From Janthinobacterium rivuli (GTDB lineage Bacteria; Pseudomonadota; Gammaproteobacteria; Burkholderiales; Burkholderiaceae_D), in NCBI RefSeq assembly GCF_009208735.1, contig NZ_WFLJ01000025.1:21008-85007 (forward strand): DNA of 64,000 nt, written 5' to 3'. The notes under the pieces were generated by a model that did not search any database, was not told the DNA's origin, and saw only the letters and a program-made list of their open reading frames with translations. Below are positions 1 through 7,468 of this stretch, piece after piece. A program made the position numbers and the translations under genes. Positions within the stretch are counted from its first letter, which is position 1. Each line of letters opens with the position of its first letter.

Positions 1-168
1 ACCTTAAGCATAGAAAAAATGGGGCGCGCCTCCATCGTTTTCCTGCAACAAGCCTGGTGCGGCGACCGCCTGCTCAACACGGCCCGCGTCAAGATCGGCT
101 GCGTCGACTCGGCACTGCGCCCGCGCGCCGTGCCTGATGCAGTCGCGGCCCGCATGCGCGCCGCCTGA
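1..168 (+). CDS. ybgC: Tol-Pal-associated acyl-CoA thioesterase, C-terminal fragment
   Basis: Only the last 55 codons lie in the window; the reading frame is open from base 1 and stops at TGA 166-168. The visible part (KMGRASIVFLQQAW, then DRLLNTARVKIGCVD) fits the last strands of a 4-hydroxybenzoyl-CoA thioesterase-type hot-dog fold as found in YbgC. Position immediately upstream of tolQ, 46 bases away, is the classic place for ybgC, and this context carries most of the assignment. The catalytic part is outside the window. Family knowledge: YbgC hydrolyses short acyl-CoA thioesters in the cytoplasm and is co-transcribed with tol genes. Confidence 0.75.
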   Translation, partial: TLSIEKMGRASIVFLQQAWCGDRLLNTARVKIGCVDSALRPRAVPDAVAARMRAA

Positions 169-214
169 GCCCTACCGCCACCCCCGGATAATTCACCCAA
201 CAGACTGCCAGCCA

Positions 215-904
215 ATGAACGTTACACAAGATCTTTCTTTCCTCGCGCTCATCACCAATGCCCATTTGATCGTGCAACTGATCATGGCCCTGCTGCTGCT
301 GATTTCCCTGACCAGCTGGACCTACATTTTCCGCAAGATGTTTGCCGTGCGCCAGGCGCGCAAGCAGACCATCGAATTTGAACGCAGCTTCTGGGCCGGC
401 GGCAACCTGCATGCGCTGCACCAGAACGCCAGCGGCAACCGCGACCAGAGCGGCGCGCTGGCCCGCATCTTCGACGCCGGCATGGGCGAATTCATCAAGG
501 GCAAGGCTTCCTACGGCTCGCGCGAAGCGCTGGACGTGGGCGCCGTGCTCGACGGCGCACGCCGCGCCATGCGCGCCGCTTTCCAGCGTGAAATGGACGT
601 GCTCGAATCGCACCTGGCCTTCCTGGCATCCGTCGGTTCCGTCTCGCCGTACATCGGCCTGCTCGGTACCGTCTGGGGCATCATGAACGCCTTCCGCGGC
701 CTGGCCAACGTGCAGCAAGCCACGCTGGCCGCCGTCGCGCCCGGCATTGCCGAAGCGCTGATCGCCACGGCCATCGGCCTGTTCGCGGCCATTCCCGCCG
801 TCGTCGCCTACAACCGTTTTTCGCATGATATCGACCGCCTGGCGATCCGCTTCGAGAGCTTCGTCGAGGAATTCTCCAACATCTTGCAGCGCCAGTCGCG
901 CTAA
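215..904 (+). CDS. tolQ: Tol-Pal system proton channel subunit TolQ
   Basis: A 229-residue inner-membrane protein of the MotA/TolQ/ExbB family, the stator that with TolR uses the proton gradient to drive TolA. I chose ATG 215 (MNVTQDLSF) rather than an in-frame ATG at 137, which would overlap ybgC and add 26 residues without family precedent. Three membrane segments are visible: about residues 16-38, then the conserved pair around SVSPYIGLLGTVWGIM (about 140-160) and EALIATAIGLFAAIPAVVA (about 178-197), joined by a cytoplasmic loop with a basic/charged helical region. It begins the complete tolQRAB-pal-cpoB cluster and is followed by tolR after 15 bases. Confidence 0.96.
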   Translation: MNVTQDLSFLALITNAHLIVQLIMALLLLISLTSWTYIFRKMFAVRQARKQTIEFERSFWAGGNLHALHQNASGNRDQSGALARIFDAGMGEFIKGKASYGSREALDVGAVLDGARRAMRAAFQREMDVLESHLAFLASVGSVSPYIGLLGTVWGIMNAFRGLANVQQATLAAVAPGIAEALIATAIGLFAAIPAVVAYNRFSHDIDRLAIRFESFVEEFSNILQRQSR

Positions 905-919
905 GAGGGAGCAAGGTCC

Positions 920-1360
920 ATGGGTTCCTCATTCAATAGCGGCGGCATGCGCGGCGGCCGTGGCCGCAAGTTCAAGTCAGAGATCAACGTCGTGCCCTAC
1001 ATCGACGTGATGCTGGTGCTGCTGATCATTTTCATGGTGATGCCGTCGTCGAACAATCCCAGCGTGGTGAACTTGCCCAACGCGGAAAAGTCGGCGAAAC
1101 CGCCCGATGACTATATTCAGATCGTGCTGAAACCAAATGGTTCGCTGTCGATCGGCGTGATCGGCAAAGAACAGCTGGCGCCGGAAACGGAACCGAACCG
1201 CGACGCCCTGCTGCGCAAGTTGCGCGGTTTGCACGAGAGCAATCCTGACTATCCCGTGATGATCGCGGGCGACAAGGAAAGCAAGTACGACGATGTGATC
1301 CAGCTCATTTCGGAAGCGAAAAAGATGGGCATTACCCGCGTCGGCCTGGCCACCAAGTAA
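920..1360 (+). CDS. tolR: Tol-Pal system protein TolR
   Basis: A 146-residue ExbD/TolR family protein. A short glycine/arginine-rich cytoplasmic tail precedes a single membrane segment at about residues 25-42 (VVPYIDVMLVLLIIFMVM). It holds Asp29, the position of the protonatable aspartate essential in the family. The rest is periplasmic and ends in the usual alpha/beta domain (GDKESKYDDVIQLI). The sequence gagggagcaagg just ahead of ATG 920 is a plausible ribosome-binding site. TolR works with TolQ as the proton-conducting stator; there is a 48-base gap to tolA. Confidence 0.96.
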   Translation: MGSSFNSGGMRGGRGRKFKSEINVVPYIDVMLVLLIIFMVMPSSNNPSVVNLPNAEKSAKPPDDYIQIVLKPNGSLSIGVIGKEQLAPETEPNRDALLRKLRGLHESNPDYPVMIAGDKESKYDDVIQLISEAKKMGITRVGLATK

Positions 1361-1408
1361 GCGCAGCACCCTGTTTCCAGACTTGACCGTTTTTAGATAG
1401 ACTAGACT

Positions 1409-2416
1409 TTGCAGACCAAACAAATCGACCATGTACTCGGCAAGCCCTACAGCGTGCCGCGCGAACGCAGCCGCTGGCCCTCGCTGGGCCTGGCGCTGGC
1501 GATGCACCTTGGCCTGCTGTTTTTCCTGTGGGTGGGCGTACACTGGCAAAATACGGAGCCTGTCGCCGTCGAGGCGGAAGTTTGGGACCTGAAAGTACAG
1601 ACGGCCGCGCCGCCGCCCGACGTGGCGACGGAACCGGAGCCGACGCCTCCGCCGCAACCCGAAGTGGAACAGCCGGCCCCGCCGCCGCCACCGCCTGTGG
1701 CCGCGCCCGAGCCGAAGGTCGACTTGCGCGAAGCGGAAATCGCCCTCGAGCGCAAGAAGGCCAAGCTGAAGGAAGAGAAAGCGGCGGCGGAAGAACGCCG
1801 CAAGCAGGAATTGAAGGAACGCGAGGAAGAAAAGCGCGAACTGGAAAAACAGAAGCAGAAAGAAAAAGACAAGGCTGCCAAGCTGGAAAAAGAAAAGGCC
1901 GACAAGCTGGAGAAAGCCAAGGAAGCCAAAGAGAAAGAAAAAGCGGCGGAAGAAAAAGCCGAGAAAGAACTGTCCGAGAAAAAAGCGGCGGCGGAAAAAG
2001 CGGCCAAGGCCAAGAAAGCGGCGGCTGAAAAAGCGGCAGCCGACAAATTGCGTGCCGATGACATGAAGCGGTTGATGGCGCAGGCAGGCAATGGCACAAC
2101 GGGCACGGCCGCGAAAGCGACCGCGCCACGCAAGGACAGCGGCTATGTCGCTGCCCTGACGAGCAAGATCAAGAGCAATATCGCGTACAGCGGTAGCACG
2201 GACGTGCCGGGCAACCCGCGCGCCGTGTTCAAGATCGAGCAACTGCCAACTGGGGAAATTATTTCGGTCCGAAAGATTAAAAGTAGCGGCCTGCCGGCGT
2301 ATGACAGCTCGGTGGAAAACGCCATTAATAAATCGTCGCCACTGCCGAAGAAAAAAGACGGCACCGTGGAACGCGAGATTGAACTCATATTCGAGATGAA
2401 GGATTTGCCTAAATGA
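1409..2416 (+). CDS. tolA: Tol-Pal system protein TolA (TTG start)
   Basis: A 335-residue TonB-like energy transducer spanning the periplasm. Domain I has one membrane segment at about residues 27-45 (LALAMHLGLLFFLWVGV). A proline-rich stretch follows (about 70-105), then a long Lys/Ala/Glu helix (about 108-220). A C-terminal domain (about 240-335, PRKDSGYVAALTSKIKSNI onward) binds TolB and Pal. The only start leaving a sensible N-terminus before the membrane segment is TTG 1409; there is no strong Shine-Dalgarno site, and the next in-frame ATG lies inside the membrane helix. Its stop overlaps the tolB start in an ATGA, implying translational coupling. Confidence 0.93.
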   Translation: MQTKQIDHVLGKPYSVPRERSRWPSLGLALAMHLGLLFFLWVGVHWQNTEPVAVEAEVWDLKVQTAAPPPDVATEPEPTPPPQPEVEQPAPPPPPPVAAPEPKVDLREAEIALERKKAKLKEEKAAAEERRKQELKEREEEKRELEKQKQKEKDKAAKLEKEKADKLEKAKEAKEKEKAAEEKAEKELSEKKAAAEKAAKAKKAAAEKAAADKLRADDMKRLMAQAGNGTTGTAAKATAPRKDSGYVAALTSKIKSNIAYSGSTDVPGNPRAVFKIEQLPTGEIISVRKIKSSGLPAYDSSVENAINKSSPLPKKKDGTVEREIELIFEMKDLPK

Positions 2417-3690
2417 TGACCATGAAAAAAATGAGCTATGTCGTGCTCTGTGCCGGCCTGATGCTGGGAGCCGCCGGCGCCCAGGCGCAGCTGCGCGTGG
2501 AGATTACGGGGATCGGCAGCAACCAGATCCCGGTGGCTGTCGCCAGCTTCGTCAATGAATCGGCGGCGCCCCAATCGCTGTCCGGCATCATCAAGGCCGA
2601 CCTGGCGCGCAGCGGCGTGTTCAAGCTGATCGACGCCGATGCGCCCGTATCGGAAACGGCGCCCGTCAGCTACGAGCAATGGAAGTCGCGCGGCGCCGAC
2701 GCGCTGGCGGCCGGCAGCGTGCAAAGCATGGCCGATGGCCGCCTGGATGTGCGCTACAAGCTGTTCGACACCATCAAGGGTGCGCAGATCTCGAGCATGA
2801 ACAATGCGGCCGCGCCGCAGTTCAACCGCTTGCTGGCGCACAAGATCGCCGACGATATCTATGAAAAGCTGACGGGCGTCAAGGGCGCGTTCGCCACGCG
2901 CATCGCCTACGTCACGCAATCGGGCCGCGAGTACCGACTGGAAATCGCCGACGCCGATGGCGAAGGCATCCAGGTCGCGCTGCGCTCGAACGAGCCGATC
3001 ATTTCGCCGTCGTGGTCGCCGGACGGCACCAAGGTCGCGTATGTGTCGTTTGAAAAGAAAAAGCCCATCGTCTACGTGCAAAACCTGGTGACGCGCCAGC
3101 GCACCATCGTCTCGAATGAAAAAGGCAGCAATTCGGCGCCAAGCTGGAGCCCGGACGGCTCACGCCTGGCCGTGGCCCTGTCGCGCGATGGCCATACCCA
3201 GGTCTACACCGTCAATGCCGACGGCAGCGGCTTGCGCCGCGTCAGCACCAGCAGCGGCATCGATACGGAACCGCAATTCTCGGCCGATGGCCAAAGCATT
3301 TATTTCACCAGCGATCGCAGCGGCGGACCACAAATCTACCGCATGTCGGTCAGCGGCGGCGAAGCCAAGCGCGTGACGTTTGGCGGCTCCTACAACATCA
3401 GCCCGCGGATTTCGTCCGACGGGAAGACTCTCGCTTATATTTCCCGTCGCGACGGCAATTTCCAGCTCTACGCGCTCGACCTGGCTAGTGGCCAGGAACT
3501 GCGCCTGTCGGACACCGCCAACGACGAATCACCGAGCTTTTCGCCCAACGGGAAATATATCATGTACGCGACCGAATCCGGACGACGCAAGTCGCTGGCA
3601 GTGGTATCGGTGGATGGCCGCGTCAAACAGCGTTTGACTACGCAAGCTGGCAATATCAAGGAGCCCACCTGGGGTCCTTTTATGAAGTAA
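2413..3690 (+). CDS. tolB: Tol-Pal system periplasmic beta-propeller protein TolB
   Basis: A 425-residue periplasmic protein with an N-terminal signal peptide ending at about AGAQA (residues 22-26). An N-terminal alpha/beta domain is followed by a six-bladed beta-propeller. Five WSPDG-type repeats can be read directly: ISPSWSPDGTKVAYV, SAPSWSPDGSRLAVAL, TEPQFSADGQSIYFT, ISPRISSDGKTLAYI and ESPSFSPNGKYIMYA. It shuttles between Pal and TolA in the family. Starts at 2413, 2416 or 2422 are all possible; 2413 gives the ATGA overlap with tolA. A 43-base gap separates it from pal. Confidence 0.96.
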   Translation: MMTMKKMSYVVLCAGLMLGAAGAQAQLRVEITGIGSNQIPVAVASFVNESAAPQSLSGIIKADLARSGVFKLIDADAPVSETAPVSYEQWKSRGADALAAGSVQSMADGRLDVRYKLFDTIKGAQISSMNNAAAPQFNRLLAHKIADDIYEKLTGVKGAFATRIAYVTQSGREYRLEIADADGEGIQVALRSNEPIISPSWSPDGTKVAYVSFEKKKPIVYVQNLVTRQRTIVSNEKGSNSAPSWSPDGSRLAVALSRDGHTQVYTVNADGSGLRRVSTSSGIDTEPQFSADGQSIYFTSDRSGGPQIYRMSVSGGEAKRVTFGGSYNISPRISSDGKTLAYISRRDGNFQLYALDLASGQELRLSDTANDESPSFSPNGKYIMYATESGRRKSLAVVSVDGRVKQRLTTQAGNIKEPTWGPFMK

Positions 3691-3733
3691 ATGCTGTACA
3701 GTTTCACCTTTAACCATGACCCGGAGAATAAAA

Positions 3734-4255
3734 ATGAGTAACTTTAAAAGTTTGGCTTTCATCGCCGCTACCGCAGCCCTGCTGTCCGCCTGCAGCACCC
3801 CAGTCAAAGTCGCAGAAACCCCAGTGGTTGAGCGCGCTCCTGAAAAAGTCGCAGCTCCAGTTGACACCCGTCAAGTTCAGCCAGTGACGACCGCATCGGT
3901 CGATCCACTGGACGATCCAAAAGGCGTGCTGGCTAACCGCAGCATCTACTTCGACTTCGACAAGTACGTCGTGCGCGAAGCGGACACCCCAGTCGTGCAA
4001 AACCACGCTGCTTACCTGGTGAAAACGCCTAGCCGCAAGATCCTGATCCAAGGTAACACCGATGAACGCGGTGGCGCCGAGTACAACCTGGCCCTGGGCC
4101 AGAAACGTGCTGAAGCCGTGCGCAAGTCGATGGCCGCCCTGGGCGTGCCAGAAGGCCAAATGGAAGCCGTGTCGCTGGGCAAAGAAAAGCCTAAAGCTCA
4201 AGGCAGCAACGAAGCAGCATGGGCAGAAAACCGCCGCGCTGACATCGTTTATTGA
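3734..4255 (+). CDS. pal: Peptidoglycan-associated outer-membrane lipoprotein Pal
   Basis: A 173-residue lipoprotein. ATG 3734 follows a cggagaa ribosome-binding site; an ATG 18 bases earlier is less likely. The lipobox ALLSAC puts the lipidated Cys at residue 20. A flexible linker (about 21-60) precedes an OmpA-like peptidoglycan-binding domain (about 65-173) with YFDFDKYVVREAD and GNTDERGGAEYNLALGQKRA, which carries the Asp/Arg residues that bind diaminopimelate. Pal tethers the outer membrane to the wall and is the terminal partner of TolA/TolB. Confidence 0.97.
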   Translation: MSNFKSLAFIAATAALLSACSTPVKVAETPVVERAPEKVAAPVDTRQVQPVTTASVDPLDDPKGVLANRSIYFDFDKYVVREADTPVVQNHAAYLVKTPSRKILIQGNTDERGGAEYNLALGQKRAEAVRKSMAALGVPEGQMEAVSLGKEKPKAQGSNEAAWAENRRADIVY

Positions 4256-4318
4256 TGTTGACGGGTGAGCGCGGCAGCATTGACGCTTACCTAACTGGCC
4301 AGTCATAGGCATAATAAT

Positions 4319-4353
4319 GGGGCGCAGCGCGGTGATTCACCGCCCGGCGCCCC
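4319..4353 (+). other. Intercistronic hairpin between pal and cpoB
   Basis: Outer arms GGGGCGC (4319-4325) and GCGCCCC (4347-4353) enclose a second self-complementary segment (GCGGTGA..TCACCGC). The hairpin is followed by gtttgcatgtttt, so it could act as a weak terminator or processing signal that lowers cpoB expression relative to pal. There is no clean U-tract, so this is only a structural call. Confidence 0.45.
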
Positions 4354-4390
4354 GTTTGCATGTTTTGCGTAACCTTTGAAAGCCCGACCC

Positions 4391-5149
4391 ATGATGACAT
4401 TCTCGAAAGCCGGCGTCGCCGCCGCCTTGATGGCCGCGTTTGCCTACCTGCCCCTGCACGCCAACGCCGCCCTGTTCGATGACGACGAAGCACGCAAGGC
4501 CATCCTCGAGCTGCGCGCCAAGGTCGACGCCATGGCGCGCGACCTGAACGGCCGCATCGATACCAAGGCGGACAAGACCAGCACCCTGAGCATGCTCAAC
4601 CAGCATGATCAGACCATGCAAGAGATCGCCCGCCTGCGCGGCCAGATCGAAGTGCTGGGCAACGACCTGGCGACTGTGCAAAAGCGCCAGAAGGATTTCT
4701 ACACCGACATCGACGCGCGCCTGCGCAAGCTCGAGCCGCGCCAGGTCACCATCGACGGCCAGGAAGCGGCCGTGGGCGTGTCCGAGCAAAGCGCGTATGA
4801 ATCCGCGTTCGGCCTGTTCAAGTCGGGCGACTACAAGGGCGCCGTCACGGCCCTGGACGCCTTCGTCAAGCGCTATCCGGAATCGGCCTACGCGGCCAAC
4901 GCGCAATACTGGCTGGGCAACGCCTATTACGCCCAGCGCGACTGCAAGAGCGCCATCACGGCCCAGCAGGCAGTGCTGAAACACTACCCGGACAGCCCGA
5001 AGGCGGCCGACGCCATGCTCAACATCGCCAGCTGCTACACGGAGCTGAAGGATAAGCCGAACGCGACCAAGACCTTGAACGCGCTGATCTCGCGCTACCC
5101 GGACTCCAGCGCGGCCCAGGCTGCCAAGGAACGGGCCGGTAAAAAGTAA
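4391..5149 (+). CDS. cpoB: Cell division coordinator CpoB (YbgF), TPR protein
   Basis: About 252 residues from ATG 4391 (a TTG at 4376 would add five residues). The signal peptide ends near LHANA. An N-terminal coiled coil (about 30-100, with repeated leucine heptads around LRAKVDAMARDLNG) would trimerise the protein. After a linker come three TPR units near the C-terminus (YESAFGLFKSGDYKGAV, YWLGNAYYAQRDCKSAI, LNIASCYTELKDKPNAT). In known systems CpoB is periplasmic, binds TolA and coordinates PBP1b activity with outer-membrane constriction. Gene order directly after pal supports the call. Confidence 0.93.
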   Translation: MMTFSKAGVAAALMAAFAYLPLHANAALFDDDEARKAILELRAKVDAMARDLNGRIDTKADKTSTLSMLNQHDQTMQEIARLRGQIEVLGNDLATVQKRQKDFYTDIDARLRKLEPRQVTIDGQEAAVGVSEQSAYESAFGLFKSGDYKGAVTALDAFVKRYPESAYAANAQYWLGNAYYAQRDCKSAITAQQAVLKHYPDSPKAADAMLNIASCYTELKDKPNATKTLNALISRYPDSSAAQAAKERAGKK

Positions 5150-5150
5150 A

Positions 5151-5172
5151 AACGGGGAAAAAGTTGCCCGTT
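5151..5172 (+). other. Short hairpin after cpoB
   Basis: AACGGG (5151-5156) pairs with CCCGTT (5167-5172) immediately after the cpoB stop. No U-tract follows; it may be a weak 3'-end stabiliser of the tol-pal transcript. Called from the sequence only. Confidence 0.3.
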
Positions 5173-5176
5173 CGGT

Positions 5177-5205
5177 TTGACAGAATCCCGGGCACCCCCT
5201 ATAAT
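5177..5205 (+). promoter_or_regulatory. Consensus sigma-70 promoter for tRNA-Lys pair 1
   Basis: TTGACA at 5177-5182 and TATAAT at 5200-5205 with exactly 17 bases between them. Both hexamers match consensus perfectly. The predicted start is at about 5212, five bases before the first tRNA-Lys, as expected for a strong stable-RNA promoter. Confidence 0.88.
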
Positions 5206-5216
5206 CTTTCTTCTTC

Positions 5217-5292
5217 GGGTCGTTAGCTCAGCTGGTAGAGCAGCGGACTTTTAATCCGTTGGTCGCAGGTTCGAATCCCGCACGGCCTACCA
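5217..5292 (+). tRNA. tRNA-Lys (anticodon TTT), copy 1
   Basis: A 76-base cloverleaf with the CCA end encoded. The acceptor stem GGGTCGT pairs with ACGGCCT (two G-U pairs). T33 is followed by anticodon TTT at 5250-5252, and the T-arm is GGTTCGAATCC. The sequence is identical to the three other tRNA-Lys genes in this window. Confidence 0.97.
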
Positions 5293-5381
5293 CGAATACG
5301 CAGTACTGATCTGCTTGCGAGTTGTTATAGCAAGCATTTTTTTACGGCACAGTGTTACCGAAGTTGCAGTAAAAAGTTTTT

Positions 5382-5457
5382 GGGTCGTTAGCTCAGCTGG
5401 TAGAGCAGCGGACTTTTAATCCGTTGGTCGCAGGTTCGAATCCCGCACGGCCTACCA
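5382..5457 (+). tRNA. tRNA-Lys (anticodon TTT), copy 2
   Basis: Identical in sequence to copy 1, 89 bases downstream of it and evidently on the same transcript, because only one promoter is visible upstream and one terminator follows. Confidence 0.97.
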
Positions 5458-5470
5458 AATACTTCAGAGA

Positions 5471-5497
5471 AGCCAACCGTTCGCGGTTGGCTTTTTT
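5471..5497 (+). terminator. Intrinsic terminator of tRNA-Lys pair 1
   Basis: Nine-base-pair stem AGCCAACCG / CGGTTGGCT with a TTCG tetraloop, followed by a run of T (5492-5497). An exact copy follows the second tRNA pair. Confidence 0.93.
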
Positions 5498-5600
5498 GTT
5501 TTCAATGGCATCACCCGCACGGGATGCCAGCGGTGACACAAATCAAACACCCTGCCACCTGCGATATGCCCCTGTCGAACTGTCGTATAATCAGGCAATC

Positions 5601-5804
5601 ATGAACGGCCTCCTACCCTCGACCACGTCCGCATTTGAGACAGCGGAAGCAGCCGAAACCTATGACCACTGGTTTCGCGCAAAGGTATTGTCATCACTAA
5701 ATGATGACCGCCCTGCCCGTCCACATGCAACGGTCATGGCGCAACTGAGGAAAATCGTCACAGCCCAGCCTGATGACCATGCTGCCGATTCGATGGAAGG
5801 CTAA
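5601..5804 (+). CDS. Type II antitoxin, 'stability determinant' family
   Basis: A 67-residue protein from ATG 5601. Its core, FETAEAAETYDHWFRAKV followed by a PHATVMAQL segment, resembles the short ParD/StbD-like antitoxins in which a WFR motif precedes a PHxxVM helix. It would bind and neutralise the toxin encoded downstream and repress its own promoter. TATAAT at 5586-5591 lies only 9 bases ahead of the ATG, so the transcript may start at or very near the initiation codon. A longer upstream frame runs through the tRNA-Lys gene and is not credible. Family assignment is by motif recognition. Confidence 0.72.
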   Translation: MNGLLPSTTSAFETAEAAETYDHWFRAKVLSSLNDDRPARPHATVMAQLRKIVTAQPDDHAADSMEG

Positions 5805-5837
5805 CAACGCCTAACAAAACCGTAGCGAGCGGAAGTA

Positions 5838-5875
5838 AGTTGTGGTTGAGAAGCGCAACTGTACGAAGGTACAGT
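5838..5875 (+). promoter_or_regulatory. Hairpin-forming spacer between antitoxin and toxin
   Basis: Two inverted repeats occupy the gap: AGTTG (5838-5842) with CAACT (5856-5860), and ACTGTAC (5858-5864) with GTACAGT (5869-5875). The second arm covers the GTG start of the toxin, and the two structures share three bases, so they would be mutually exclusive. A role in toxin translation control or as an operator is inference. Confidence 0.4.
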
Positions 5876-6179
5876 GAGCATCGCAGACCGCAAATTACGA
5901 CGCGCAGTAGGTTTTGATAGGTGCTCTAAAGCGCAGGAAGATTTGACCGCGATCCTTACTTACATCGCGCAGCGCAACCCGCCAGCAGCACTTCAGCTTT
6001 ACAACGACATCGACAACGTCATCTCCCAACTTCCACATCATCCTCATTTGTACCGAACCGGAAGAGTTGCCGGCATGCGGGAACTGGTAGCCCACCCAAA
6101 CTATGTCGTCGTATATCGCGTTGAAGCAAGCGCGATAGAAATTCTTGCCGTCATGCATACACGGCAACGATACCCCTGA
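5874..6179 (+). CDS. RelE/ParE-family toxin
   Basis: A 101-residue protein with GTG start at 5874. From about residue 20 it follows the RelE/ParE fold pattern: AQEDLTAILTYIAQRNP, a central helix, then GRVAGMRELVAHPNYVVVY and a final strand ending MHTRQRYP. Family members are mRNA interferases or gyrase poisons; the sequence alone does not separate these. The first 15 or so residues (basic, MSIADRKLRRAV) are longer than usual. A 69-base gap from the antitoxin is unusual for a pair that normally overlaps. No alternative start with a good ribosome-binding site was seen; a stop lies in frame at 5847. Confidence 0.75.
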   Translation: MSIADRKLRRAVGFDRCSKAQEDLTAILTYIAQRNPPAALQLYNDIDNVISQLPHHPHLYRTGRVAGMRELVAHPNYVVVYRVEASAIEILAVMHTRQRYP

Positions 6180-6180
6180 G

Positions 6181-6191
6181 CCCCCCCCCCC
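6181..6191. repeat. Poly-C tract of 11 bases
   Basis: Eleven consecutive C residues start two bases after the toxin stop codon and lie in the convergent gap before the acyltransferase. Homopolymers of this length are prone to slippage or assembly error. Confidence 0.9.
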
Positions 6192-6215
6192 TACCGGCAT
6201 GCTGGACACCAGTCG

Positions 6216-7346
6216 TTAACGCGACGCCAACGCCGGCCTTCCCGCCAGATGCGCCAGCACACCGCCCATCACCCGCCCCAGCGGCACCTCCACCCAGCGG
6301 TGAAACGCGGCCCCGGCCGCCAGACTGCCACTCCAGGCCGTCAGCATGCCCAGGGCCTGCCATGCCGGTTCGAGCGGGGCATACGTGACAAACAAGGCAT
6401 TGACCAGCAGGCTGACGGGAAAGTGGACGAGAAACACGGCATACGAAATGCGCCCCAGGGTATTGACGATGCGCCAGGCGCGGCCCTGCGACGGGGTGCG
6501 GGCGCGGCCGAACAGGAACAGCGCGCAGGCGACGATCAGGGCCAGCGCGATGCGGCTGCGGTAGTCGACGGCCAGGGCCAGCAGGACGGGCACGGCGGCC
6601 ATGGCCATGAGCACGGTCATGGCGCCGGGTTTGCGGGCCGGGTCGCTGGCCCACCAGGCCATGAGCCCCAAGCCATAGCTGCCGAAGAAATACGGCGCCC
6701 AATTGTCCCAGCCAGCGTCGAGATTGAAATACAGCAGGGAAAAGGTGATGCCCGCGGTGACGGCCAGCGGCATCAGCCAGTGTCCGCGCCGCTGGCCCGC
6801 CAGGCGGCCACCCAGCCATAGCAGCGATACCGTCAGCAGGTACAACTGGAAATCGATGGCCACATACCAGGCGCCGGCCGACAGCGATTCATAGCCGAGC
6901 ACGCCGTGCAGCAGCAAGGCGTGGGCGCTCAACTGGCCCAGGGTGACGGCGGCCGACATGGAATCGTGCAGCATCCAGATGCCGGCCACGGGCGTGATGA
7001 TGGCCGCGAGCAAGGTGGCGGCCAGGAAAGGCGGCGCCAGCTTGGCATAACGGCGCCAGATGGCTTGCAGCGGCGCGGCAATGCCTGGGTTGCCGGCGGG
7101 CGAGAGGGATTTGGCGACGAGAAAGCCGCCGATGACGAGAAACACTTGCACGGCGATACGTGCGCTGCCGCCCAGCCAGTCCAGCAACTCGGGCCACATG
7201 GGCTGCACGTAATCGGACATGGGCCCGTAAAACGCCAGGTGGTGCAACACGATCAACTGCGCCGCGCCCGCCTTCAACCCATTGATCCAGCCAAACTGCG
7301 GACGATGTGCCAGGTCCGCCTGTGATACCACTGCTGCTGCCGTCAT
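6216..7346 (-). CDS. Acyltransferase 3 family membrane protein
   Basis: A 376-residue integral membrane protein of the OafA/YrhL-type acyltransferase family. ATG 7346 has an AAGGATAGGGA ribosome-binding region. The N-terminal GLKAGAAQLIVLHHLAFYGP carries the His-containing motif of the first membrane segment (normally R-x(10)-H). About ten hydrophobic segments follow (for example RIAVQVFLVIGGFLV and ISYAVFLVHFPVSLLV). Family members transfer acetyl or other acyl groups to surface sugars or lipids; the substrate here is unknown. It stands alone between the toxin gene and an ArsR-type gene, transcribed in the same direction as the latter. Confidence 0.85.
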   Translation of the reverse strand: MTAAAVVSQADLAHRPQFGWINGLKAGAAQLIVLHHLAFYGPMSDYVQPMWPELLDWLGGSARIAVQVFLVIGGFLVAKSLSPAGNPGIAAPLQAIWRRYAKLAPPFLAATLLAAIITPVAGIWMLHDSMSAAVTLGQLSAHALLLHGVLGYESLSAGAWYVAIDFQLYLLTVSLLWLGGRLAGQRRGHWLMPLAVTAGITFSLLYFNLDAGWDNWAPYFFGSYGLGLMAWWASDPARKPGAMTVLMAMAAVPVLLALAVDYRSRIALALIVACALFLFGRARTPSQGRAWRIVNTLGRISYAVFLVHFPVSLLVNALFVTYAPLEPAWQALGMLTAWSGSLAAGAAFHRWVEVPLGRVMGGVLAHLAGRPALASR

Positions 7347-7468
7347 TCCCTATCCTTGCCATGCCAGGTAGTGTCGCCAGCCTATCGCGCAACAGGCGCG
7401 CGGCTGAGGATTTACCGAAAGGCCGACATGATAGCCGAGCCTGGCAAATGGCGGGGCACGGCAGGGGG

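Larger units (their letters stand above)
5343..5498 (+). repeat. Direct repeat copy 1 (spacer, tRNA-Lys, terminator)
   Basis: Bases 5382-5498 are identical to 11207-11323 (117 bases: tRNA-Lys, short tail, terminator). The preceding 39 bases are similar (starting tacggcacag) with several substitutions. The two copies lie about 5.8 kb apart in the same orientation. Confidence 0.93.

Noticed and set aside
5424..5600. N-terminal extension of the antitoxin frame into tRNA-Lys copy 2
   Set aside because: It translates tRNA and terminator sequence; the family-sized protein starts at 5601.
5800..5875. Possible integron attC-like site (TAACAACGCCTAAC) between antitoxin and toxin
   Set aside because: I could not find the matching inverted partner or a GTTRRRY core downstream, and no integrase or cassette array is present.
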